Shown: piece by piece, positions 36,106 to 47,235 of the stretch
How positions within the stretch are numbered: the first letter of the stretch is position 1
Layout of the letters: every line of letters starts with the position of its first letter
Assembly: GCA_036435485.1 (NCBI GenBank)
Contig: CM071598.1
Location: 204,083,148-204,147,147, forward strand
Reading direction: 5' to 3'
Length of the DNA: 64,000 nucleotides
Origin: Saposhnikovia divaricata
Lineage: Eukaryota; Streptophyta; Magnoliopsida; Apiales; Apiaceae
Program-made: the position numbers and the translations under genes
The notes under the pieces: generated by a model
What the model saw: only the letters and a program-made list of their open reading frames with translations
The model's database searches: none
Told to the model about the DNA's origin: nothing

Positions 36106-36483
36106 ACTTGCCCACCAAGTCTCCTAGACCTACTCTAAATCTAACGCTCTCAACGCCTATATAAAGGGCCTGACCCCACATTCTCACAACACGTTTTTTG
36201 GGCAGAGCTCAATACCTCACCCTCAGCGTTTTAGGCTTAATTCTCGAATAATGACATACAAGTGACTACGTCCTTGGTGTGCCCCTGCCACCATAGCCCC
36301 CGAGGGCATCACTAAGAACTACGTTTTGGCTTGATTCTTGATATTCATCAAGGTACGTAGGCATCTTGTTAGGACAAAGTTAGTCCCCGACAGCAAGAGC
36401 AGCCACCATTAAAGCTCGAAGCTCTCTCCCTAACCCTAGAAATCAATACGCAATAAATACACCCTACTTTTTATTCCATAACA
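36106..36483 (+). repeat. 5' LTR of A, right part
   Basis: Resumes after B with acttgcccaccaagtctcct and ends ...CCATAACA. Matches 43008-43380. A TATA box, tatataaag (36158-36166), lies about 320 bp before the LTR end. Confidence 0.9.
36158..36166 (+). promoter_or_regulatory. TATA box of the A LTR
   Basis: tatataaag preceded by 'caacgcc' and followed by GC-richer sequence. The same motif occurs in the 3' LTR at about 43060. B has separated it from the upstream U3. Confidence 0.6.
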
Positions 36484-36503
36484 TTTGGCACCGTCTGTGG
36501 GAC
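36484..36503 (+). other. Primer binding site region of A
   Basis: tttggcaccgtctgtgggac begins directly after the LTR. It has the TTTGGC.CCGT pattern common to PBS regions of plant Tat and Athila elements. I do not assign the tRNA. Confidence 0.6.
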
Positions 36504-36516
36504 AACAACTTCAACC

Positions 36517-38420
36517 ATGATGAACACACGGAGAACACCGGTGACTACAAACACCACCACTAGCACTTCTATACCCGTGACTACGAAACAAGGGTCTGTA
36601 CCTCTTTAAACGAGTACCTAGATTTCGGGTTCTCAACCCCAAGGACGAATCTCCAAATTACTGAAACTCATGTCAAGGGATCGCAGTCCATAGGAATGAA
36701 TCCCCAAGGCTAAGAGAGAAATCCCCTTCAAATGTTTGTTTCCCTTCTAGGATACGACCTACCCCCATGGAACACAAATCTCCATTACCGTGATTCTTGT
36801 AAGCACTAATCCAGCCTACGGGCTACCCATCTATCCCCCGAACGTAGGAGGCGTTGGAGAAAGTGGCGATGCACATCGAATGCACAAGCCATATAAACCC
36901 CCATACATCGCAGGCCTAGGCCTTGTCTATGAAAGAGGGTACAAATATAATTCTGGACCCTATACTGAAGATTCATCATCTAAGGATGATCGAGATCGAG
37001 CCCTGGGGAGGAGGCATGCAGAAAAGGAACCCACTACTGGGCGTATCCGAGAAACTTTGAGCAGAGTGCCAAGAATGACATAAGATAGGGTTAAGGTTCA
37101 TAAAGCCGAGATCCAAAGGCTGAAACAAGATTTGGAGAAAGCACAACAGAGGCAATAAAACCGTCTCCATACTACAAGGATTAGAGAAATTCCCATTGTT
37201 GATTCGGAGAAGCCTTCAAGGAGGCATAGAAGGACTGAGGTCCTAAGGACATAGATCCCAAGGTCTGAGCCCAATGATTTAATGTAACCAGGAGGTTTAG
37301 GATGATCCTACCCTTCCTTTTATTGAAAAAGTGAAGAGTGCCCACACATATCACTATTCAAGGATTGAACCCTCTAGGAACAGGAATTTAAACGAGACTC
37401 TAAGGATCTGAAAAAGAAATATTCTAAACTCTTAAGGGACGGATCCCCAATCCTAGGCACGATTTTGCCCATAAGCGCTTATAGATTAGCATGAACTCTA
37501 CTATGGTGTTTTCATCACTAACAACTCAAAAACCAAGTTATGGACTCCTACCCCCAACAAGGGGGTGATTCACACCATATTTGAGGCTTGGAACCTCCAC
37601 ATGTAGCAAGAGGGAGAAATCTTGATTGTGCACTAAAGATGATGAAGAAGCAAATGGGATGATGATCCATTCCCCTTGACTTCCATTCAGGGAATGATAC
37701 CCCCAGATACGCGTCTCCAAGGGATGATCCCGAAGGGGAGACCCAAAATTCACTAAACCGAATCTCCGAGGAAGCCTTAAAGGTTCCAAACTTGAATGAT
37801 AGAGCGATTATGATAGCCTTGTGACAAGGAGCCATACATGCCTTTTTCAAGATGTCATTGGCCAAACACCCTCCGGAGAACATAGCTGAACTCCAAAAGA
37901 GAGCTACAAAGTACATAAAAGTTGATGAAAGCATGCAGTAAGGAGAAGCCATGGTTGGCGGTAGTGGTAACAACATGAACATCGATAACGCTAGAAAGTA
38001 AAAGACGGAGCAAAAGTATGATGCCTAGGACAAGTATCCTCGTACGGCCAGAGACTCCGATTATGCTTCTAAGAGGAACAACCAGGGATCGAGGTTCGCT
38101 GAGTATGTAAGGTTGAATATGCCCCGAAGTCAAATCCTGATGGACATCGAGAAGGAGAAGGATCTCTGATGGCCGAAGCCGCTAAGGGATGGTCCCGAAA
38201 AGAGAAACAAGAATAAGTATTACGGATTCCATAAAGATGTGAATAATGACATTGGCGATTATAGGATACTCAAACATTAAATTGAGTACTTTATTCAAAG
38301 AGAGAAACTGATCAAGTTCTGCAAAGATGGAAATTAAAATAATCCTAGACGGGATTATAATAGAAGCAATGATGACTATGATCGAAATCCACAGGCTCGA
38401 AGGCTAGTAGTCGACATGAT
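36517..38420 (+). pseudogene. A gag, decayed
   Basis: An ATG at 36517 lies in the expected position. Recognisable parts are a Pro/Tyr-rich stretch with an open frame at 36790-37083, and the gag core near 37725-37935 (EEALKVPNLNDRAIMIAL, FKMSLAKHPPENIAELQKRA) interrupted by a stop. Near 38218 is a zinc-like segment YYGFHKDVNNDIGDYRILKH, in which the Cys and Gly-His residues usual for Tat gag have been replaced. Multiple stops and frame changes. Confidence 0.7.
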
Positions 38421-40370
38421 CCCCGGAGGCCCGATAGTGGCTTGGACAACAAGGAACTCTCAGAAAGCATATGCCTGTAAGGTGATGCATATTGTTGGAA
38501 ATGCACCTATGTATGCCAGAACTGAGGTAGCAATCATGTTTGATAATTCAGACCTCAAAGGGGTGAAGTTTCCCACTGACGACCAGTTGGTCATTACTCC
38601 CGTAATAGGGAATTCTGATGTAAAGCGAGTCTTGATAGACAATGGAGCTTCTGTTGACATCCTCTTCCATGATGCATTTCTGAAGATGGGATACACCGAG
38701 TCCCAACTGACCCCCTTCTACCATGCCCATATACGGGTACATTGAAGTGGAGTCTAAGGTTGAAGAAAAAATCTAGTTACCTATGACTATTGGGCAAGAG
38801 CCAAGAGAGGCCATATAAATGTTGAATTTCCTCGTCATCTTCATCATTGGAAGGACAGGACTCCACGTTTTTAAGGCTGTAGCGTCAACTTACCACCTGA
38901 AGGTGAAGTTCCCAACTAGGAACAAAGTCGGAGAAGGAGATGATCAAAAGATGGCAATGAGTTGCAATGTAGCCGCGTTACGACCTGATGGAGTTGGGGG
39001 GCAGATCCTCCCATTGAAGATATGGACGTCCGTAAGGATGATGAACATCGAGGGAAACCAGCAGAGGACTTGATTCCTAGTCAAGAGCCACGATAAGGCC
39101 GATCATATTGAACGTCTCCGAGAGGCATTTGAAGTGCTGAGGCACCATAATTAGATGATGTTGAATATAGCCAAGTGTGACTTTAGCGTAGGATCAAAAA
39201 AGTTCTTGAGTCTAAAGGTTAACCCTGATATAAGCAATCCTAGGTATGGAACCTCTGCGTTCTATAAGGGACGTTCAGGAACTAACTTGAATAATTGTAT
39301 CTCCAAGTTTGGTGACAAATGCTCACCATTCTTCAAAACCTTGAAGATGGTTAAATATTTCAAATGGATAGCAGAGAGCCAAGAGGCATTTGAATGACTT
39401 AATAAATACATGGCTGAAGCCCCGTTGTTGGCCAACCCGAGCCCGGGAGAGACTCTTTACTTGTATTTGGCAGTATCTGAGTAAGCTTTAAGTGTTGTTC
39501 TAGTAAAGGAAGAACACAAGATGCAGAAACCCATCTACTACATGAGCAAAGTATTGCATGGTGCATAGTTAAACTGCTCCACCGTCGAAAAATTTGCATT
39601 AGCATTGATGACAGCCTTGAGAAAGTTAAGATCATACTTCCGAGCACATAAAGATTGAAGGACCAGTCATTGAGGAACGTACTCCACAGCCCGAAAGCCA
39701 GTGGTAGGTTCATTAAGTGGGCAATGGAGTTTGGGGAATTTTATATCAAGTATAAGCCTATGACGGCCATCAAAGCCCAAGCCTTATCTAACTTCGTGGT
39801 TGAATGTACCATTAACAACCAAGAAGTCGGGGGGTAAGAGGTAGTAACCCATGGAGGGCAAAGAACCAGAAAACAAGAATGAAGATGAAAACATGACCTT
39901 AAAGGAGTATTGGGTGCTCTATTTTGATGGAGCATCAAAAACAAATCAAGTAATGCAGGTTTAGTCTTGCAAAGCCCCGATGGGTTCACAGTCGAGTATG
40001 CTTTGAAGTTGGATTTTCCGATTACGAACAACAAAGCAGAGAATGAAGCCTTGATAGCCGGATTAGGCTTGGCTAGAGCCCTAAGGGTCAAGTGTCTCAA
40101 GATTCACGGAGACTCAAGGCTTGTTGTAGCCCAAGTTAAATTTGAGGCCAAGGATGAAACCATGGCCAAGTATCTGAAGATTATGAAGGCTGTAATGACA
40201 CAACTTGATGAATGTTATGTTGAACACATCCCAATAGTGGAAAATATAAAGGTCGATGCCTTGTCTAAGTTTGCTTCGTCTGAGATAAAGAACTATGCAG
40301 GAATTGTCTACTTCCAAGTCCTGAAGGCCCCGTCCATCGATTCAAAGTTGGTAGACCAATTGGTGTAAAA
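38416..40370 (+). pseudogene. A pol remnant: protease, RT end, RNase H, archaeal-type RNase H
   Basis: Protease with VLIDNGASVDILFHDAFLKM (about 38629-38690). RT is missing up to just after its catalytic motif: the sequence passes from the protease tail to KSHDKADHIERLREAFEVL (about 39080-39145). RNase H follows (FKWIAESQEAFE, stop, then the LYLYLAVSE and YYMSKVL segments at about 39355-39565), then the connection KASGRFIKWAMEFGEF. The second RNase H (about 39910-40290) has YFDGASK, NKAENEALIAGLGLARAL, HGDSRLVVAQ and KVDALSKFAS. No integrase follows. The last open piece ends at 40368. Confidence 0.85.
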
Positions 40371-40529
40371 TAATTTCATCAAAGTATAGGGCGTTCCCTC
40401 AAATCTCGGGGGGCATGGTGCAATGCTGTTATAGCCAATTGCCTCCCATCTTGATAAGTTCGTTGATGGAATGGAGTAAAGCTTCGGACGGCCAATTAGA
40501 AGTAGAGGGGTGCATGAGATCCCCAATGA

Positions 40530-40760
40530 ATTTGGAACAAGTAAAGATTGAATCCCCGAGGGACTACTTGAATCAATTCACCAAGGGATCCTTAGAGGTC
40601 CCAGACTTGGATGAAAGCCCTACAACAAGGAATCACGGAGGTCTATTTTAAGATGTCATTAGCAAAATACTCCCCTTAGAGACATGTTTAGGTAGCACAA
40701 AACTGTTGTAAAATACACCAAGGCTAAAAAGCAAAAGGTATGAGGAAACCTCCAATCCCC
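40530..40760 (+). pseudogene. Second, displaced gag fragment in A
   Basis: SPRDYLNQFTKGSLEVPDLD followed, after a frame change, by a counterpart of FKMSLAKHPPENIAEL. It is a diverged duplicate of the gag core at about 37725-37935, sitting where integrase should be. It implies recombination or template switching between related genomes rather than simple deletion. Confidence 0.7.
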
Positions 40761-42731
40761 GTTGAGGAATGCAAATTGCCGGAGGCGAAAGAATGAATCA
40801 TGAGTATGATTCCCAAACATGCAAGGTTATCAATGCTAGCCAAAAATTATCGTTGTTGTAACAAAGGATGTTCCTGAAAGCCTCCCCGGCAACAGAGACA
40901 AATTAGGCCCAGAAATCAGGCTCGAGTACTCAAAAGAAAAAATCAAATAATTTTTATAATTTAAGAAATGCTTCCCAAAAATGAAAAGCTCGAAGATCAA
41001 ATAGTTACAAACACGTAGGATGCAGGACTTAAGCCTTGACGGCCACATGTGAATTCTGAATCTTGAATAAAGAATCAAGGATTAAGAGTTGAAAACCAAA
41101 TTAAGATCTAGAATTCTAAAATAAGAAATCAAGTCACTAAATGAAGCCATTGGAGGCTAAATAAGCCATGAGGGCCTATCAAATTCATCCAAGGTTCATG
41201 GAAACCAAGAGAATGAGTGAATTCTAAGTTTATGACCTAGAAACCAACCTTGGTTCCTAGTTTGGTCACCCAAGCTTTGATTGGCAGTTCCCGATTACCG
41301 TTTCAGTTTTGCTCCCAGAAGCTTGAACTTGCTCCGGGAAATTTAATTTTTCTCCAACTTACCTTCAATAGGAGGTTACAGGTCATAATATAGTTGTTGA
41401 AGACTAATAGAGGGGGGAAATTTGAAATTCCAAATCTGAAATTGAAAAATTCCGATAAGGTTGGAGCCCTATTCGTAGATTTTCGGCTGATTTTTTTTTT
41501 GATCAGGCGCTTTAAAAGGGCTGGCCCCATCAGAGAATTTTCATTCGAAACTAAACAAAATAAAATAAAAAAAGAGAAAAATTCGAATGGAATTTTTCGA
41601 ACGGGAGGGTAAAAGGGCAGGGCCCCACAAGGAATTTTCATTCAAAATGAACAAAAAAAGAGAGAGAAATTCGAATGAAATTTTTCGAATGGGAGGATAA
41701 AAGTACAGGGCCCCACAAGGAATTTTCATTCCATTCGGATATTTAAAAGAAAAGTTAAAAAAAATAGAGCGGAAACGAAATTTCGAATGGGCTTTACGAG
41801 TGGACAACAAAAGAAAAGGGGCTGGGCCCCATTGGAATTTTTCGAGTCGAAAATTGAGAAGTAAAAAAAAAATTGAAAAAAGGAATTTTCGACTGAGAAG
41901 GTTGTAAGCATAGGTGGCAAAAGCGTTGTTTGGTACCTCAAGTTATACTGAGTTAGCGGAGAGGCCCCTCCACTTTACAATTTGATAGAAAAGTTTTTCA
42001 ACTTTTCAAATTTACAAACCAGACCCTACAGAAATTACAAAATGATCCCCATAAAATGCTTGTTTGTACAAATTTAATATTTTTGATTAAAATACTCGAA
42101 AATTTTTTTAGGAAATTGTCCGATGACACCAAAAAATTACGAAAATTTCAAAATTTCGTAGGACTGAGGTCCCATAAATTATTTCAAGTCACGTATAAGA
42201 CCAGATAATTCATGAATGGCATATTTAAATTGTTGAGAATGATCCGAAAATTAAGGAAAATACCTGTGGGTACAAGAAATTTTTTAAAATATTAGGAATA
42301 ATTAAGAGAAAAACCTGTGGGTACAAGAAAATTCTTAAATTATTAGGAATAATTAAGAAAAATAAATCTGAGTACATGGAAATTCCTTAAATATCAGGAA
42401 AAGTACAGAAAAATATGAGGAAAATTATAGAAATATTTTCTTGATAAATTTAGCAAAAATTCATGTTAATAATGCATAAAAGCTCTATGGAAGTGTCGAA
42501 ATTGCTAAACGCAAGCACAACTTAAAACCTCGAATAAGGCAAATCGTCATAAACGTGTAGGTCGCTCCACACTTTACAATTTGGCGATATATATGAAACA
42601 CTAGTGTAAACCAAAATCCCGATATAAGGGCAGGAAAATTAAGGAGTCCCAAATAAGGGATAAAAACGATCCCGAGTCTCGAAAAAGACAATTATAACTT
42701 CTACGAAAACCTGATCAGTTTTCCTAGAAGT
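40761..42731 (+). other. 3' non-coding region of A
   Basis: About 2 kb without sense coding potential. Contains the repeat block at 41505-41860. A few antisense frames (about 41303-41941 minus) cover the repeats and look like chance products of low complexity. Confidence 0.55.
41505..41860. repeat. Diverged tandem repeat, about 90-bp unit
   Basis: Four imperfect copies starting near 41505, 41579, 41667 and 41770, each with 'gaatttttcgaa.ggg', 'gggccccacaaggaattttc' or a close variant. Confidence 0.75.
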
Positions 42732-42742
42732 TAGGGGGCAAA
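42732..42742 (+). other. Polypurine tract of A
   Basis: tagggggcaaa immediately before the 3' LTR start TGATATGG. Confidence 0.75.
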
Positions 42743-43380
42743 TGATATGGACCAAAAATAAACCCTAGAGACATAATTAATGATACATTAATTAGACCTA
42801 GCATGGTCCAAATACGAAGCCCATTAATGAGGCCTGAGACCTTAATTAAATATTAATTTCGTAATTAATATTGAGGGCTAATTAACAGCTTGAAAATAAG
42901 AGTCAAATAAGGATACAATATCTTTATGAAATAGCCTCCAAGGCACCTAATCATACATGGAAACTGATTTCTACAAGGAAGGATCTAGAATCCTCTCTAA
43001 GGAGGTGACTTGCCCACCAAGTCTCCTAGAAATACTCTAAATCTAACGCTCACAACGCCTATATAAAGGGCCTGACCCCTCATTCCCACAACACGTTTTT
43101 TGGGCAGAGCTCAATACGTTACCCTCAGCGTTTTAGGTTTAATTCTCGAATAAGGACATACAAGCCACTACGTCCTTGGTGTGTCCCTGCCGCCATAGCC
43201 CCCGAGGGCATCACCAAGAACTACGTTTTGGCTTGATTCTTGATATTTATCAAGGTATGTAGGCATCTTGTTAGGACCAAATTAGTCCCCGACAGCAAGA
43301 ACAGCCACCATTAAAGCTCGAAGCTCTCTCCCTAACCATAGAAATCAATACGCAATAAATACACCCTACTTTCCATAACA
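42743..43380 (+). repeat. 3' LTR of A (uninterrupted)
   Basis: 638 bp, TGATATGG...CCATAACA. It serves as the reference that defines the B insertion point in the 5' LTR. Confidence 0.92.
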
Positions 43381-43480
43381 ACGATTAAATAAGGTAAGTA
43401 CCGTATTATACCGTACCAAAACTTTTAATGTTTCGTCTTTTATAATATAGTATAGATATAGATAGTATAGATATAGTATA

Positions 43481-44801
<1,321 letters not shown>

Positions 44802-45776
44802 TTAATATTTGGACCAAATTTCACATAGATATTTTTAGTAAGAATGTTATAAAAATGATAATATCTGATTTATATCGAACAAATTTTTTGATAAAAGGAA
44901 AAAGTTATCAAAATTTAATAAATGTATTCAAGGACTTAAAAACATAAGGAGATAATCGTTTCGGACTCATTTGGCAAATCTCAAATGATTAAAATTTTGA
45001 ATGATTATAAATCTCAATCCTGAATTAACATTATTTAATGAATAAATTAAAATAACTTCTAAATGCCATTATGTTACTAATTTGTCCTTTTTCTATAAAT
45101 AATTTACCATTTTTCTATAAATAAATTTGTTAATTTATACTATATTCGAAAGATCTTAAATGATAATTTTATTGTGATAAACATTGCACAATTTAAAAAA
45201 CATTTTCAACAAAATATATAATGACAATTAAATAATTTCGGAAGATGAAGTTCTAGGATCGTGATAAAATAATAATTTTTTATTCATTATAATAAAAGAC
45301 ATCTATAGCACACACTTTATTATAATATATATATATATATATTCAATTTTTTTATTTTCATATGCAATTATTTTAGAAAACGAATAAATAAAATACATGA
45401 AAAATAAGTTTATGAGTATTTAAAAACATGTTTTTTGTAAAATTAAAAATTAAATATTTTATGACTTATTTTTTTTTAAATTAGGTTTTCTTGAACCTAT
45501 TTTATGCGGTGAGGCTTTTTTTAAACTATATTTTAAACTTTAGTCTAAAATATCTTTGTAATATTTTACTTAATAATAATTTTCTAATTTTTTTTTGTTT
45601 TATCATGTGTTATTTTGGTGCATCTTTTTTTATGTTTTAATGGTACACAATTGTACCAAAGTACCAAAATACTAAATTTGGTTATCACTAAATTCGGGTT
45701 CGATTCCTTACAACTACATTATTATACAAAATTTATTTACTTTAATTTTTTTTAGCTTCGCCTCGTTCGATTCCTT
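44802..45776 (-). mobile_element. Repeat R, copy 2, truncated
   Basis: Nearly identical to copy 1 from 'aatatttggaccaaatttcac' to 'cctcgttcgattcctta', where it breaks off against element E. Confidence 0.6.
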
Positions 45777-46119
45777 ATTAGAGTATTTATTGGATTTTAT
45801 TATACAAAAGTTTAATTTTTCGAGTATTTTATTGGATTTCGATTTATTAGAGTCGGTTAAGAGTAGTAAGTTGGGCCGGAATGAGGAGTAATATAGATTT
45901 GTGGTTATTGGGCCAAGCCCAATAATAAGGGAAGGCAGTAGAACCTTCGGGAGAGAGCAAGAAACGGGGAGAGAGAAAAAAAGAGAGAAAAAGAGAAAGA
46001 AGAGTAGAGAGATTGGGAGAGAATTGAGAGAGCTTAAAGAGAAGAGTTTGGGGGTTTAATTGAAGGAAGAAGAAGATGATGGGTATGTGAGTGTTGTGCA
46101 GTTCGTGTGTGTGTATGTA

Positions 46120-46130
46120 TATATATAAAT
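46120..46130 (+). promoter_or_regulatory. Putative TATA box of E
   Basis: tatatataaat followed by 'acgcgcg' and then a GC- and GA-rich leader. The base composition changes sharply here compared with the surroundings. Confidence 0.4.
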
Positions 46131-46271
46131 ACGCGCGTTAGCAGCGGCGGCAGTGGGAGAAGAAGAGGCACGGTGGCTGGACAGCGGGGGAAGAGGCGGC
46201 GCAGCCATGGTGGTGGCCGGAGTCGCAAGGGCAGGTGGTGGCCTGAGTTGTGGCGCAGCAGCAATTCGGGA

Positions 46272-46276
<5 letters not shown>

Positions 46277-46334
<58 letters not shown>
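46277..46334. repeat. (GA)n microsatellite in E
   Basis: About 56 bases of GA. It produces Arg/Glu-rich frames (about 46107-46409) that I do not regard as genes. Confidence 0.95.
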
Positions 46335-46337
<3 letters not shown>

Positions 46338-47035
46338 GAGAGACTCGTGAGGGAGACTCCGACGAGGTTGATTTTCCGGTGGATTAGCTCCGGTGATGAT
46401 GTGGTATAATATCTTACTTTAATTTTTTTTATTTAATTGTTGTAATTAGTTTAGAGATGAATTGAGATTTATTAGTTAATCGTTGCGATTTAATTAATTG
46501 TAAATGGTGAGATGTATGTGTTAATTTTGATTGTTAGATTATATTGAATTTTGAGAGTATTGTTGTGATTTAATTGTGAGCTTAATGCGCTAATTGTTGT
46601 AAGTAGATTACGAATATTGTTCTAATTTCTATAAGTTAATTTGGAGAGTTAAGTTGCTAATTAAAATTGTGGAGTTAATTTGTGAGTCCGATATCATGTT
46701 CGGATTAGTAATTACTAATTTGTTAATTGTTAGTTGTCGTATTTAATGCGCTAAGAGTTTGTTTGAATTACTAAGTGATAAATGTCTATTTTGTTAGATG
46801 TTATAAGTGGGGTTATATCAATTGTTGGAGTTATATAAGTTTGCTAATTGTAAATGATTTCGATTAAGTTGAATTGTATAATTGCTTTAGTAGTATATTT
46901 CGATTTAAATGTTATTTATCAAAGATTTAATGTGAGATTTATTTTATTTTATTATGTATTTATCTGCGAGGAGTTGTAATGAGATCACGAGTCTTAAATG
47001 TCAATATTTAAAGACTTGTGTAATTCTCTTCAACT

Positions 47036-47235
47036 AGTTCCTCGGGCTTACGAATATCCATGATTAGCTATCACGAGTATAATTAATATACTTGAGTGAT
47101 GTGATCATTGATATAGCGTAAGTAAAAGTTAGTGCTAGGGGTTGTTTCCTAGGGCTTACGAACATCAATGATTGGTTGTCACGTGTGTCATTAAATGCGT
47201 GAGAAATACGATCATTGGTGTAGCGTAAGTAGTAG
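47036..47235. repeat. Tandem duplication, about 110-bp unit, in E
   Basis: Two diverged copies beginning 'gttcctcgggcttacgaata' (47037) and 'tttcctagggcttacgaaca' (47147), each ending 'gatcattg.tatagcgtaag' or 'gatcattggtgtagcgtaag'. Confidence 0.75.

Larger units (their letters stand above)
23058..43380 (+). mobile_element. Ty3/gypsy Tat-type retrotransposon A, defective
   Basis: Flanked by near-identical 5-bp duplications acaat (23053-23057) and acgat (43381-43385). The LTRs begin TGATATGG and end CCATAACA. The 5' LTR is split by element B (23328-36105). The internal region (36484-42742) keeps pieces of gag, protease, the end of RT, RNase H and a second, archaeal-type RNase H characteristic of the plant Tat lineage. 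Most of RT and the whole of integrase are missing. The LTR pair differs at roughly 5 % of sites by eye, so it is old. Confidence 0.88.
21365..43456 (-). mobile_element. Helitron-like element H5, interrupted by gypsy element A
   Basis: It starts on the plus strand with CTAG (21365-21368) after an A, followed by the hairpin cccgtgcgatgcacag. After removal of A it continues at 43386 and ends 'cttttataatatagtataga' at 43456 followed by T, whose complement is the canonical 5' TCTATACTATATTATAAAAG. Both Helitron ends are therefore present; the element without A is about 1.76 kb and non-coding. Confidence 0.7.

Noticed and set aside
37538..38133. Antisense frames over A gag
   Set aside because: They lie opposite decayed gag, have no recognisable domain, and are unlike the antisense gene of F.
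46107..46409. ORFs over the GA microsatellite in E
   Set aside because: The Arg-Glu run is the microsatellite itself; flanking residues resemble no protein and two overlapping frames are equally open.
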